Shown here in pieces: positions 35,197-44,123 of a stretch of DNA of 64,000 nucleotides. Below the pieces are notes generated by a model. It did no database searches. It was not told the origin of the DNA and saw only the letters and a list, made by a program, of their open reading frames with translations. The stretch is from Variovorax sp. J2L1-78 (GTDB lineage Bacteria > Pseudomonadota > Gammaproteobacteria > Burkholderiales > Burkholderiaceae_C), in assembly GCF_030317205.1 (NCBI RefSeq), contig NZ_JASZYB010000001.1, positions 930,001 through 994,000 on the forward strand, written 5' to 3'. The position numbers and the translations under genes were made by a program. Positions within the stretch are counted from its first letter, which is position 1. Each line of letters starts with the position of its first letter.

Positions 35197-36177
35197 ATGA
35201 ACTTCCAACAACTGCGCTCGGTGCGCGAGGCGGTCCGCTGCGGCTTCAACCTCACCGAAGCCGCGCACGCGCTTCATACGTCCCAGCCGGGCGTCAGCCG
35301 ACAGATCCGCGAGCTGGAAGAGGAACTCGGTGTTTCGCTTTTCGCGCGGGCCGGCAAGCGCCTGACCGGCCTCACCTCGCCGGGCAGCCACCTGCTGCCG
35401 ATCATCGAACGCGTCCTTCTGGAAAGCCACAACCTGCGCCAGGCCGGCCAGGAGTTCGCGGGCCAGCAGGACGGGCAACTCTCGGTGGCCGCGACGCACT
35501 CGCAGGCGCGCTATGCCATGCCGCTGGCGGTGCAGGAATTCCGCGCCCTGTTCCCGGGCGTCAAGCTGCATCTGCACCAAGGCTCGCCCAAACAGATCGC
35601 GCAGATGCTGCTCGACGGCGAAGCCGAGGTCGGCATCGCCACCGAGGCGCTGGGCGACTACCCGCAACTCGTCGCCCTGCCCTGCTACCGCTGGACCCAT
35701 TCGGTGATCGTGCCCCCCGGCCATCCGCTGCTCGACGCGCCACTGACCCTGGAGACGCTGGCGCAGTACCCGCTCATCACCTACGACACCGGCTTCACCG
35801 GCCGCACGCGCATCGACGCCGCCTTCGACGATTCGGGCATCGCACCCCAGATCGTGCTGACGGCCATGGACGCCGACGTCATCAAGACCTACGTGCAGCT
35901 GGGCATGGGGGTGGGCATCGTCGCGGGCGTGGCCTACGAGACCGAGCGCGACACGCAGCTGCGCGCGGTGGACGCGGGCCCGCTGTTCGGCATCAACACG
36001 ACCAAGCTGGCGGTGCGTCGCGGCAGCTACCTGCGCGGCTACGTCTATGCCTTCATCGAAGCCTTTGCGCCGACGCTCACCCGCAGCGTGGTGGATGCCG
36101 CGCTCGACGTCGATCCTGCGCCCGGCGCGGTCCGCGCGGCGCCCCAGCGCGGCACCGGGGCGCCGGCGGTGCACTGA
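35197..36177 (+). CDS. CysB-like LysR family transcriptional regulator
   Basis: A 326-residue DNA-binding protein. The first residues MNFQQLRSVREAVRCGFNLT and the helix-turn-helix TSQPGVSRQIRELEEELGV are very similar to CysB/Cbl/SsuR, which sense sulfur status (acetylserine or adenosine phosphosulfate) and activate sulfonate genes. The C-terminal effector domain contains ITYDTGFTGRTRIDAAFD. ATG 35197 was chosen since the CysB family begins at this Met. It is the best local candidate to control the promoters described here. A Bug gene follows after 16 nt. Confidence 0.88.
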   Translation: MNFQQLRSVREAVRCGFNLTEAAHALHTSQPGVSRQIRELEEELGVSLFARAGKRLTGLTSPGSHLLPIIERVLLESHNLRQAGQEFAGQQDGQLSVAATHSQARYAMPLAVQEFRALFPGVKLHLHQGSPKQIAQMLLDGEAEVGIATEALGDYPQLVALPCYRWTHSVIVPPGHPLLDAPLTLETLAQYPLITYDTGFTGRTRIDAAFDDSGIAPQIVLTAMDADVIKTYVQLGMGVGIVAGVAYETERDTQLRAVDAGPLFGINTTKLAVRRGSYLRGYVYAFIEAFAPTLTRSVVDAALDVDPAPGAVRAAPQRGTGAPAVH

Positions 36178-36193
36178 TCGACGGACGGCGCCC

Positions 36194-37180
36194 ATGCAAC
36201 GATCCACCGTCCTTCGACTGACCTTCGCCCTTCTGTGCGGGGGTGTGCTGCATGCGGCATCGGCACAGACGCCGGGCTCGAATTGGCCCGCCCGCCCCAT
36301 CCACATCACCGTGGCCAACACCGCCGGCAGCTCGCCCGATGTGCTGGCGCGCTATCTCGGGCCGCGCCTGGCCGAGGTCTGGAAGCAGCCGGTGGTGGTC
36401 GACAACCGTGCGGGCGCCGGCGGCATCGTGGCGGCGGAGGCGCTGGCCAAGGCGCCCCCGGACGGCTACAGCCTGTTGGTGGGGGCCGACGGGCCGGTCA
36501 CGATCCTGCCCAACCTCCTGTCCAGCCTGCCCTACGACGCGCGTGCCGACCTGGTCCCGGTCGTGTCGCTCGGAAAGATCGATTTCGTCCTGGTAGCGAA
36601 CCCGCGGACCGGATTCAGGACGCTGCGCGACTTCATCAGCGCCGCGAAGCTCAAGCCTGGACAGTACAACTACGCATCGGCCGGCAACGGCAGCCCGCAG
36701 CAGTTCGGCATGGAGCTGCTCAAGCAGCGGGCGGGGATCCATGTCACCCACATCCCCTACCGCGGCGGTCCGCTGGGCATGCAGGACGTGATCGCGGGCC
36801 AGGTCGACCTGATGTTCATCGCCGTCGGCCCCGCGCTGCCGCACATCCGCAGCGGCCGATTGGTCGCGCTGGCGGTCGGCGGTGACACGCGGCATCCGCT
36901 GCTGCCCGAGGTGCCCACCGTGGCCGACAGCTACGCCGGGTTCAGGTCGGGCACCTGGTTCGGCCTCTTCGCACCGGCGCGGACACCGCAGGCGGTGGTC
37001 GACGCGATCGGCGCGGCGGTGACGCCGATCGTGCGCAACCCGGCCGTGCGCGCCGATCTCGCCGCGCAGGGCATCGAGAGCACGGGCGATACGCAGCGCG
37101 AGTTTTCCGTGCAGGTGGCGGCCGAGTACGAGCGCTATGCGCAGATCGTCAAGGTGAGCGGCATCAAGGCGGAACCATGA
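36194..37180 (+). CDS. Bug family tripartite tricarboxylate-type receptor
   Basis: A 328-residue periplasmic receptor with a signal peptide (VLRLTFALLCGGVLHAASA). Mature start NWPARPIHITVANTAGSSPD, then VVVDNRAGAGGIVAAEALAK and THIPYRGGPLGMQDVIAGQV as in all Bug proteins. It is 16 nt downstream of the CysB-like gene on the same strand, probably co-transcribed. No TctAB membrane partner is in the window. Ligand unknown. Confidence 0.83.
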   Translation: MQRSTVLRLTFALLCGGVLHAASAQTPGSNWPARPIHITVANTAGSSPDVLARYLGPRLAEVWKQPVVVDNRAGAGGIVAAEALAKAPPDGYSLLVGADGPVTILPNLLSSLPYDARADLVPVVSLGKIDFVLVANPRTGFRTLRDFISAAKLKPGQYNYASAGNGSPQQFGMELLKQRAGIHVTHIPYRGGPLGMQDVIAGQVDLMFIAVGPALPHIRSGRLVALAVGGDTRHPLLPEVPTVADSYAGFRSGTWFGLFAPARTPQAVVDAIGAAVTPIVRNPAVRADLAAQGIESTGDTQREFSVQVAAEYERYAQIVKVSGIKAEP

Positions 37181-37246
37181 TGCACGGGGCTGCCGCGCGT
37201 GCGAACCGTCGGACCCGCGCTCGGAGGCGGCCAGCACGCGGCGAGA

Positions 37247-38560
37247 ATGACGACGATGCGTACCTCTTCCTCCTTGTCGTCGGTCGTCCGTGCATCCGTC
37301 TTCACGCTCGCCACCGTTTCACTGATGGCGGGCTGCGCCTCACCACCGCTCTCTCCCGCATCACCTGACCGGATCGCAGCCGACACGCCCGCCCCACCGA
37401 ACCGCGCGGATCCAGCCCCCTCAGCGGATGTTGCGCATCAGCAGGCCTTCGTCGCATGGCTGGGCGAATTCCGTGCGAGCGCCCGCGCGTCCGGCATCAG
37501 CGACGCGACGCTCGGCCAGGCCCTGGACCACGCACGGTTCCTGCCCCGCGTGATCGAGCTCGATCGCGTTCAACCCGAATTCACGCGCACCGTCTGGGAC
37601 TACCTCGACCGCACCGTGACGCCCCAGCGCGTGACCACGGGCCGCGACATGCTCCAGCGCGTGCGCAGCGAGGCCGCGGCCGTGTTCCAGGCGCAGCGGG
37701 TGCCGCCCGAGGTGGTGGTCGCCATCTGGGGCATGGAAAGCAACTACGGCAGCAACGTCGGCGACATGTCGACCATCGATGCCCTGGCCACGCTGGGCTT
37801 CGAGGGGCGGCGTGCGGCCTGGGCGAGAGGCGAACTGCTCTCGGCATTGAAGATCATCGACCGCGGCGACATCACGCCGGAGCGAATGATCGGCTCCTGG
37901 GCGGGCGCCATGGGACAGACCCAGTTTCTGCCGTCGAGCTTTCTGGCTTACGCGGTGGACGCCGACGGCGACGGACGTCGAGACATCTGGGGCAGCCTCC
38001 CGGACGTCGTCGCATCGACGGCGAACTATCTGGCGAGATCGGGCTGGCTGGCCGAGCAGCCCTGGGGTGTCGAGGTGCGCCTGCCGACGGGCTTCGACCA
38101 CGGCCGCGCCGACGACGCGGTCCGGCAGTCGGCCACGCAATGGTCCGACGAGGGCGTGGCGGCGATCGACGGTGCGCCGCTGCCGGCGATGTCCGAGGCA
38201 TCGATCCTGCTGCCCGCCGGCGCGCGCGGGCCGGCCTTTCTCGTGGGCGCGAACTTCCGCGCGATCCTGCGCTACAACAACTCGACCAGCTATGCACTGG
38301 CTGTCGGGCTGCTGGCCCAGCAGCTGGCGGGTGGCCCACCGGTCCGGGCCCCCTGGCCGCGCGAACTCGCCGCGCTCAGCCGTAGCGAGACGATGGAACT
38401 GCAACAGGCGCTCACCCAACGCGGCTTTGCGAGCGGCAATCCCGACGGCGTTGCGGGCCCCGCAACCCGTGCGGCCGTGCGCGCCTACCAACGCAGTGCC
38501 GGGCTGCCCGCGGATGGTTTCCCGAGCGCCGACCTGCTGCAACGTCTGCGTCAGCCCTGA
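37247..38560 (+). CDS. Lytic murein transglycosylase, MltB family, lipoprotein
   Basis: A 437-residue peptidoglycan-cleaving enzyme. A lipobox (SLMAGC, Cys30) ends the signal peptide, so it is likely anchored in the outer membrane. The catalytic Glu164 sits in AIWGMESNYGS and the block GSWAGAMGQTQFLPSSFL is the MltB hallmark. A C-terminal peptidoglycan-binding domain (about 375-435) contains GNPDGVAGPATRAAVRAYQ. ATG 37247 follows GCGAGA; an ATG nine bases later is equally possible. Housekeeping cell-wall role; not related to the sulfur genes. Confidence 0.9.
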   Translation: MTTMRTSSSLSSVVRASVFTLATVSLMAGCASPPLSPASPDRIAADTPAPPNRADPAPSADVAHQQAFVAWLGEFRASARASGISDATLGQALDHARFLPRVIELDRVQPEFTRTVWDYLDRTVTPQRVTTGRDMLQRVRSEAAAVFQAQRVPPEVVVAIWGMESNYGSNVGDMSTIDALATLGFEGRRAAWARGELLSALKIIDRGDITPERMIGSWAGAMGQTQFLPSSFLAYAVDADGDGRRDIWGSLPDVVASTANYLARSGWLAEQPWGVEVRLPTGFDHGRADDAVRQSATQWSDEGVAAIDGAPLPAMSEASILLPAGARGPAFLVGANFRAILRYNNSTSYALAVGLLAQQLAGGPPVRAPWPRELAALSRSETMELQQALTQRGFASGNPDGVAGPATRAAVRAYQRSAGLPADGFPSADLLQRLRQP

Positions 38561-38760
38561 GAGGGGCGGGATTCGCGGACGGCGCCCTGCTGCTCGCGCG
38601 GCCTCGTCAGCACCAGGCCGGCGATCCAGCCGAAGAAGAACACGAACTGGCCGGCGCTCTTGGCCAGGGCCTGCCGCATGCTTTCGGTCGTTTCCTGCCC
38701 GGTCCAGCCCAGTTCAAAGCCGAAGAGCCATCCGAGCGACTTGGCCCAGGTGGCGAACAT
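38551..38760 (-). CDS. Small hypothetical membrane protein
   Basis: A 69-residue protein with one clear membrane segment (AGQFVFFFGWIAGLVL) and a possible second near the N-terminus (SLGWLFGFELGW). ATG 38760 has GGAGGG 8 nt upstream, a strong ribosome site. It overlaps the 3' end of the transglycosylase gene by 10 nt on the other strand. Function unknown. Confidence 0.5.
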   Translation of the reverse strand: MFATWAKSLGWLFGFELGWTGQETTESMRQALAKSAGQFVFFFGWIAGLVLTRPREQQGAVRESRPSQG

Positions 38761-38815
38761 CGACTGGCCCTCCACGCGATGGCCTGGCCCAGGGCGACGG
38801 CCTGCGAGATGGTTC

Positions 38816-38843
38816 GAAGCCGAAGCCGAAGCCGAAGCCGAAG
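38816..38843. repeat. GAAGCC hexamer repeat, about 4.7 copies
   Basis: Four perfect tandem GAAGCC units followed by GAAG, upstream of the small membrane protein gene. Six-base units would not shift a reading frame. Such short repeats are prone to copy-number change; no role can be assigned. Confidence 0.8.
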
Positions 38844-39035
38844 TTGGCGGTGCGCGGAAGCAGCCATTCAGCCGTTTGGTTCCGCGCCGTCAAGGTCTAT
38901 CCGACCACGGCCTCTATCGATACATCCTAGGTCATGGATGAAACAGGTGGTTTGAACAAGCGCTTGCGAAGTACGGCGCATGACCGCCTCTGGCCGCATT
39001 CTGTCTGCCAAGGTCGATACCTCCGCACCGCGCGG

Positions 39036-39425
39036 TCAACGGCGCGAGCGCTCCATAGCAGTCGATGAGGCGCTGAAGCCCAGCTTCGCGAAGAATTCTG
39101 CAGCGCCTGTTCTTCCGGCCCGGAGCACCCAGGTGATGTTCGGTTCAGACCCCATAAGGCGTTCAACAAGTGCCTGTCCAATGCCCCGTCGTCGATGCTG
39201 CTCGGCGACGATGACCATGGACACGTACCCGTTGGAAATTCCGTCGGTAATCGCCCGCGCGAAGCCAATGATTTCGTCGTCTGCCACCGCAACCATCACG
39301 CGCTGCGACGCCGAAATCAGTCGGCCGAGGTCCTGTACGTCACCGACTCGATGGGCCCACCCGCCGGTCACAAGCAGGCGATGGACTGCGTCGACATCGG
39401 AAGCGGCAATACAGCGAACCTGCAT
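39036..39425 (-). CDS. GNAT family N-acetyltransferase
   Basis: A 129-residue GNAT-fold enzyme that would transfer an acetyl group from acetyl-CoA to an amine. The acetyl-CoA binding motif A is seen as VIVAEQHRRRGIGQALVERLM (R/Q-x-x-G-I-G). The C-terminal EFFAKLGFSAS is the usual last strand. ATG 39425 has AGGAGA upstream; a longer in-frame start covers this ribosome site and is less likely. Substrate unknown. Part of a small group of unlinked genes with lower GC than the flanks. Confidence 0.8.
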   Translation of the reverse strand: MQVRCIAASDVDAVHRLLVTGGWAHRVGDVQDLGRLISASQRVMVAVADDEIIGFARAITDGISNGYVSMVIVAEQHRRRGIGQALVERLMGSEPNITWVLRAGRTGAAEFFAKLGFSASSTAMERSRR

Positions 39426-39491
39426 GCGTGTTCTCCTGAAATTCACGCAATTGTGCAGATGATAGGAAGGTCCGGTTCTGGCCGACGTCAG

Positions 39492-39932
39492 TCACCTGGG
39501 GGAATTCCGGGGCTGCTGGTTGACGTTAGGCCAGCCTCCCCGGAGCGCGACAAAGTGTGCAACCAGGAAAGGAATAGGCAACAAGTAAAACGTCCACGCG
39601 CTGCGGACAAGCGTCTGGAAGAAGCTGAGCTGGGTCATACCCGCGTTGACTACACCCCAATCCATGGGAACGGTGAAGAAGAGGTAGCTGGCCAGAACGC
39701 GGGCTGCGGCAAGCACTCCATTCACTCCCACGATGTACGTCATAGGCAGAATGCGGTCGCCGGCGATGAGGCCAAACACAACGCTATAGCCCGCATACAG
39801 GAGCAGAGCGACAGAGAGGCCAAGGGGCCACCACCCACGGGCATCTACGCTATGACCGTAGCCAATAGCCGTCTCAGCGACTGCGCTTACCAAAAGGATT
39901 CCCAATGGCAGGGTGATGTTCGCGATTCTCAT
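39492..39932 (-). CDS. Hypothetical inner-membrane protein
   Basis: A 146-residue protein with about four membrane segments (ITLPLGILLVSAVAETA, LGLSVALLLYAGYSVVFGL, the region after MTYIVGVNGVLAA and LLPIPFLVAHFVAL). ATG 39932 begins the conserved-looking part (MRIANITLPLG); the longer frame upstream has no membrane or domain signal. Function unknown. Confidence 0.6.
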   Translation of the reverse strand: MRIANITLPLGILLVSAVAETAIGYGHSVDARGWWPLGLSVALLLYAGYSVVFGLIAGDRILPMTYIVGVNGVLAAARVLASYLFFTVPMDWGVVNAGMTQLSFFQTLVRSAWTFYLLPIPFLVAHFVALRGGWPNVNQQPRNSPR

Positions 39933-40062
39933 GGCGCATTCGTTGGACGATGTTCTGTGCGTATCAGTTGACAAGCGGCCGGTGCTGGCGAGGGGCCGCC
40001 TATGGTCGGATCTGCCCACGTGCAACGGCGTCAGCCGCCCATTGCCATCATGCTGGGTCAAC

Positions 40063-40773
40063 TCAGGTGAAGCGCTCATAGAACTTGGCGACATCACTTG
40101 TGGCAGTCAGCGCCTGGAGCGGAAAAGTTTCCCAAGGTGCTTCCGCTTTCATCGTGTCCAGGCGGGCCAGGAGCGCGTCACGCATGTCTGGCTTTACTTC
40201 CTGACGCCAGTTCAAAACCTGTCCCCAGGTGGAGCTGCCGTTCAGGTGCAGAGAGGCCGCTACGGGTCGAATCGACATCGCATAGGAGGGCGGGAAAAGC
40301 CTCCTGTACGCGTCGCGGTGGTAGAGCCAGGAGACACCACGAACCGATAGCACGTTGCGCTCGGTGCGACGGACATGCGAGAACAGTGCGCACAGCTCTT
40401 GCACTCTGGCACCGATGTTGGCGGAGGCCAGAGGGCTTGTGCTCGTGTTCTCCGGAGGGACGAAGTGAATGCGGAGCACGCCGCTGGTGTCGGGCGGATC
40501 GAAGGAAAAGCACCCGAATGACCGCTCTGTGGCGAGGCGCGGCCGATCCTCGTACCACGCCATGCACAGGGAAAGCGCATCGGACCTGCCATCGACCGAG
40601 TCGCCGATCCGAGCAAGCAAGTCGTTCCAGCGACTTGCGCCTGCAGGTCCCCAGAGATTGAGACGACGCCGCAAGTTCGTGCAGTGCGCGATCGACACGC
40701 TGAAAGGCAGACCTGCGGCAGCCGCATAGCGCTCCGCGAATCTCAGCTGCAGGGAAAAATAGGCTTCAAGCAT
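40063..40773 (-). CDS. Hypothetical protein
   Basis: A 236-residue soluble protein with no recognised domain. It is rich in aromatic and charged residues, with segments such as AGLPFSVSIAHCTNLRRRLN, WYEDRPRLATERSFGCFSF and NWRQEVKPDMRDALLARL that look like real protein and not antisense translation. ATG 40773 (MLEAYFSL) was chosen; a TTG at 40860 would add 29 residues. Lower GC than neighbouring genes suggests it may have been acquired. Confidence 0.55.
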   Translation of the reverse strand: MLEAYFSLQLRFAERYAAAAGLPFSVSIAHCTNLRRRLNLWGPAGASRWNDLLARIGDSVDGRSDALSLCMAWYEDRPRLATERSFGCFSFDPPDTSGVLRIHFVPPENTSTSPLASANIGARVQELCALFSHVRRTERNVLSVRGVSWLYHRDAYRRLFPPSYAMSIRPVAASLHLNGSSTWGQVLNWRQEVKPDMRDALLARLDTMKAEAPWETFPLQALTATSDVAKFYERFT

Positions 40774-40939
40774 CACGACGCGACCGCGTGGAACGTCTGC
40801 ATCTGCCGGTCGCGGCCTGGCGAAGACGCACGGCGCCAGACCGAAAAAAGTGATTTGCAAGCACGAGCCAAGTATCCGAGTGGCGTCGCGGTCAGCTCAA
40901 CCGAGTGGTGCCCTTGGCGCGCGCCTTACTCGGCGCGGT

Positions 40940-41230
40940 TCAGACCCCTTCAACGATCCGCAGATCCCGTTCAGCACCGTCGCCCAACGCAGCAAGTGCG
41001 GCTTGATAAGCTGCGCTGTCATGAACGGATTTCGCGTGCTCGACACTGTCGAATTCGATCAGTACGGTGCGCTCGGACAGGCCGAACTCGTACACCTCGA
41101 CCGGCAGTCCCCGCGCCAGAAAGCGCCCACCTCCAGCCGTGATGGCGGGGCCGGCCAACTTCGCATAGGCGGCCAGTTTGTCTGCGTCCTTGACGGCTCG
41201 GTAAGCACTGACCCAGTAGGCTTTTGTCAT
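40940..41230 (-). CDS. DUF1330 domain protein
   Basis: A 96-residue ferredoxin-like-fold protein of the DUF1330 family. Family features: MTKAYWVSAYRAVKD at the start, GGGRFLARG in the middle, ERTVLIEFDSVEHAKSVHDS and YQAALAAL near the end. Members are small dimeric cytoplasmic proteins of unknown function, often in stress or degradation loci. ATG 41230 follows GAAAGAG. Stands alone. Confidence 0.85.
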   Translation of the reverse strand: MTKAYWVSAYRAVKDADKLAAYAKLAGPAITAGGGRFLARGLPVEVYEFGLSERTVLIEFDSVEHAKSVHDSAAYQAALAALGDGAERDLRIVEGV

Positions 41231-41367
41231 GGTGAACTCTTTCAAGTGAGGGAAAACAGGCGCTCGCGTCGCCTGGATCACAGGCAGCAAGCGACCCGAG
41301 GGTGGCGTTGAGCCAGATAGTGCCAGACCTGCCGAACGACCGGTTCGATCCGTCGCCAAAAGCCGCC

Positions 41368-41985
41368 TCACGAATCGCGGCGGGCAAGGCCCAGAAATAC
41401 GCCGAGCCCGACCATGGTTCCGCCGGAGAAACGCGTCAGCCATCGGGCCCGTGCATCTCTCGCAACACCCGACTTGAGTAGCCTGTGAGCGGCCAACACG
41501 GCGACGACGTCCACCGCGGTGTTCAGGGCCACACAGACGCTGCCGAGCATCACCAGCTGCGGAATCAGTGGTTCTGCCGGCGAGGCGAACTGCGGGAGGA
41601 ACGCAAGAAAGAACAACGCCGTCTTCACGTTCAAGATCTCGACGACGATGCCTTCCAGCAGCGCCCGGTGCACGCCCTTGGCAGCGCTGACCTCGACGGG
41701 CGCTGCGGCCTTGCTGCGCATCAGGATGCGAATGCCGAGGAAGATCAGGTAGGCCGCGCCGATGTACTTAATGACGTTGAAAGCCATCGCTGACTGCGCG
41801 ACCAGCACGGACAGGCCGAGCGCCGCAGCCATCACGTGGGCCATGCCGCCAATGCCCGTGCCCAAACACGACGCCAGTCCCTCGGGCCGGCCGCTGGAGA
41901 CCGTTCGAGCGACCACATAGGCGATGCCCGGGCCGGGCGTGATCGCGAGAACGAACGCAGCGATAGAGAATGCAACGAGGGACAT
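41368..41985 (-). CDS. LysE/RhtB family amino-acid exporter
   Basis: A 205-residue inner-membrane exporter with about five or six membrane segments. The N-terminal AFVLAITPGPGIAYVVAR carries the family motif TPGP near residue 17, and GTGIGGMAHVMAAALGLSVL follows. Such proteins export homoserine, threonine, cysteine-related or other small amino acids. It lies just downstream of the encapsulin/cysteine desulfurase operon on the same strand but 173 nt away with hairpins between, so co-transcription is doubtful. Confidence 0.88.
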   Translation of the reverse strand: MSLVAFSIAAFVLAITPGPGIAYVVARTVSSGRPEGLASCLGTGIGGMAHVMAAALGLSVLVAQSAMAFNVIKYIGAAYLIFLGIRILMRSKAAAPVEVSAAKGVHRALLEGIVVEILNVKTALFFLAFLPQFASPAEPLIPQLVMLGSVCVALNTAVDVVAVLAAHRLLKSGVARDARARWLTRFSGGTMVGLGVFLGLARRDS

Positions 41986-42132
41986 GGCGTGTTTGGGTTT
42001 CGATGAGGTTTTTCAGTGGCAGACCGTCTGGTTCCAGCGGAACGCCGTCGCCCACGAGAATGCCACAGGGTTGTCTTCGTGGGGAAGGCCCAGCAACGGG
42101 GACTCCCCACAAGCACCCCGTGCACCGTGTGC

Positions 42133-42148
42133 GGCCGGCCATCCGGCC
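42133..42148 (-). terminator. Candidate terminator downstream of the encapsulin operon
   Basis: GGCCGG (42133-42138), 4-nt loop, CCGGCC (42143-42148), 11 nt beyond the stop of the cysteine desulfurase gene. A second stem (GTGGGGA 42079-42085 with TCCCCAC 42104-42110) lies further on. Neither has a T-run, so this is a weak call. Confidence 0.35.
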
Positions 42149-42158
42149 ACCACGACGC

Positions 42159-44117
42159 TCAGCCTGCGTGCCGCTGCCCCGCGAGCCGGCGCACCACCGC
42201 CACCAATCGATCGATCTCGTCGAAGGTGTTGTAGAAGGCCAGTGAGGGACGCACCGTCGTCTCGACGCCGAAGCGGCGCAGAATCGGCTGCGCACAGTGG
42301 TGCCCCGTGCGCACCGCGATGCCCTCGTCGTTGAGCGCCTGGCCCACCTCTTCGGTGCTGTAGCCGGCCAGCACGAAAGACATCACGCTGGCCTTCTCGT
42401 CGGCCGTGCCGATCAACCGCACGCCCGGCACCGTGCGCAGTTGCGCCATGCCGTAGACCAGCAGTTCATGCTCGTAGCGCGCGATGTTCTCGATGCCGAC
42501 CTTGTTCACGTAGTCGATCGCAGCGCCCAGGCCCACGGCGTCGGCGATGTTGCCGGTGCCGGCCTCGAACTTGTTCGGGATCGGCTGGAACACGGTCTTC
42601 TCGAAGGTCACGTCGGCGATCATGTTGCCGCCGCCTTGCCACGGCGGCATGTCCTCGAGCACCGCGCGCTTGCCCCAGACCACGCCGATGCCGGTCGGCC
42701 CGAAGACCTTGTGGCCGGAGAACACGAAGAAGTCCGCGCCGATGTCCTGCACGTCGACACGCATGTGCGAGACCGACTGCGCGCCGTCGACCAGCGCCTT
42801 CGCGCCGGCGCGGTGCGCCAGTTCGACGATCTCCTTGACCGGCACCACGGTGCCCAGCGCGTTCGACACCTGCGTGACCGCGACGATCTTCGTGCGGTCG
42901 TTCAAGAGCTTGCGGTATTCGTCCAGCAGCACCTGGCCCGAGTCGTCCACCGGGATCACGCGCAGCTTCGCGCCCTTGGCGGCGGCGAGCTGCTGCCACG
43001 GCACGATGTTGGCGTGGTGCTCGAGGTGGCTGACGATGATCTCGTCGCCCTCCCCCACGTGCTGCCCGCCCCAGCTCTTGGCTACCAGGTTGATGGCTTC
43101 GGTGGTGCCACGCACGAAGATAACTTCCTCGACCTCGGGCGCGTTGATGAATTTGCGGACGCGTTCGCGTGCGCCTTCGTACGCATCGGTGGCCCGCGCC
43201 GCCAGCGCATGCGCGGCGCGGTGGATGTTGGAGTTCTCGTGTTCGTAGAAGTATGCGACGCGGTCGATCACCGATTGCGGCTTGTGCGTGGTGGCCGCGT
43301 TGTCGAACCACACCAGCTGCTTGCCGTTGACCCGCTCCTGCAGGATCGGGAAATCGCGACGCACAGCGTGCACGTCGAAGGGCTGGCGCTGGCCTTCGGT
43401 GGCTTTCGGTACATCGCCGTGAGGCGACGGCTTGGCCGGCGTGACGTAGCCGCTCGGCAGGCGCACCGCATCGACGAAGTAGTACTGCGGCGCGGCCGAG
43501 GGCTCGGGCGGTCGCGCGGGCGCCAACGACGGTGCCTGCAGCAGCGACTGCACGTCGCGACCGGCCGGTTGTGCGTACGGCAGGTCGGTGAACCCATCGT
43601 GGACGCCACCGCCCTGCACGCGCGGGGCGGCATCCGTGCCGGCACCGCCAGGCGACGGCTGGCCGTAGCGCTCGCCGACGAAGTAGAACGGCGACGCGCT
43701 GGCCACCGGATGCGACGGCACCGCCGCCTGTGCTTCCGGCACGCCGATCGCGCCACCGGCCAGTCGCGGCTCGTAGGCCGGCAAGGCGGTCAATACCGTC
43801 TCGGGCACGCCGTTGCCGCCCTGCGCGTGCGGCAGCAAGGCGGGCGCACGGTGGGCCAGCGAGGGCAGTTGCGTCGGCGAGGCCGGCAGCAGGTTGGCAC
43901 CGGGCACCGTGCCCTGCGGGATCGGCGTGCCGGGCACGCTGGGGCCGAAGCCGGCCGGGCTCACCAGCGGCGAGCCGGGCGGCGCGAGCTGCGATGGCGC
44001 CTGTACGCCGGGCACGGCCTGGCCCGGCAGCGCGGCGAACAGCTGCGACGCCATCTGCGCCAGCAGAGCCGGGTCGAACGGCGCCTCGCCCTGGGATGGA
44101 AGGAGTGAGCTCACCAC
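42159..44117 (-). CDS. Family 2A encapsulin cargo: cysteine desulfurase with long N-terminal targeting domain
   Basis: A 652-residue SufS-type cysteine desulfurase. The PLP enzyme starts near Phe247; Lys470 in FVFSGHKVFGPTG binds PLP and Cys608 in RTGHHCAQPILRRFG is the persulfide-forming Cys. Residues 1-246 are Pro/Ala/Gly-rich and look disordered, with aromatic islands FYFVGERYG (144-152) and YYFVDAVRLPSG (212-223). Such N-terminal domains are known to direct this enzyme into family 2A encapsulin shells. It takes sulfur from cysteine inside the shell. GTG start 44117 (or GTG 44114), 6 nt after the shell gene. Confidence 0.93.
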   Translation of the reverse strand: MVSSLLPSQGEAPFDPALLAQMASQLFAALPGQAVPGVQAPSQLAPPGSPLVSPAGFGPSVPGTPIPQGTVPGANLLPASPTQLPSLAHRAPALLPHAQGGNGVPETVLTALPAYEPRLAGGAIGVPEAQAAVPSHPVASASPFYFVGERYGQPSPGGAGTDAAPRVQGGGVHDGFTDLPYAQPAGRDVQSLLQAPSLAPARPPEPSAAPQYYFVDAVRLPSGYVTPAKPSPHGDVPKATEGQRQPFDVHAVRRDFPILQERVNGKQLVWFDNAATTHKPQSVIDRVAYFYEHENSNIHRAAHALAARATDAYEGARERVRKFINAPEVEEVIFVRGTTEAINLVAKSWGGQHVGEGDEIIVSHLEHHANIVPWQQLAAAKGAKLRVIPVDDSGQVLLDEYRKLLNDRTKIVAVTQVSNALGTVVPVKEIVELAHRAGAKALVDGAQSVSHMRVDVQDIGADFFVFSGHKVFGPTGIGVVWGKRAVLEDMPPWQGGGNMIADVTFEKTVFQPIPNKFEAGTGNIADAVGLGAAIDYVNKVGIENIARYEHELLVYGMAQLRTVPGVRLIGTADEKASVMSFVLAGYSTEEVGQALNDEGIAVRTGHHCAQPILRRFGVETTVRPSLAFYNTFDEIDRLVAVVRRLAGQRHAG

Positions 44118-44123
44118 AGCGCT

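Noticed and set aside
38816-38843. GAAGCC repeats as a CRISPR or operator array
   Set aside because: Units are 6 nt without spacers and without cas genes. Treated as a simple tandem repeat.
42159-44117. Reading the long desulfurase as a frameshifted fusion of two genes
   Set aside because: The frame is open throughout, and long Pro/Ala/Gly-rich N-termini are a known feature of desulfurases packaged in family 2A encapsulins.
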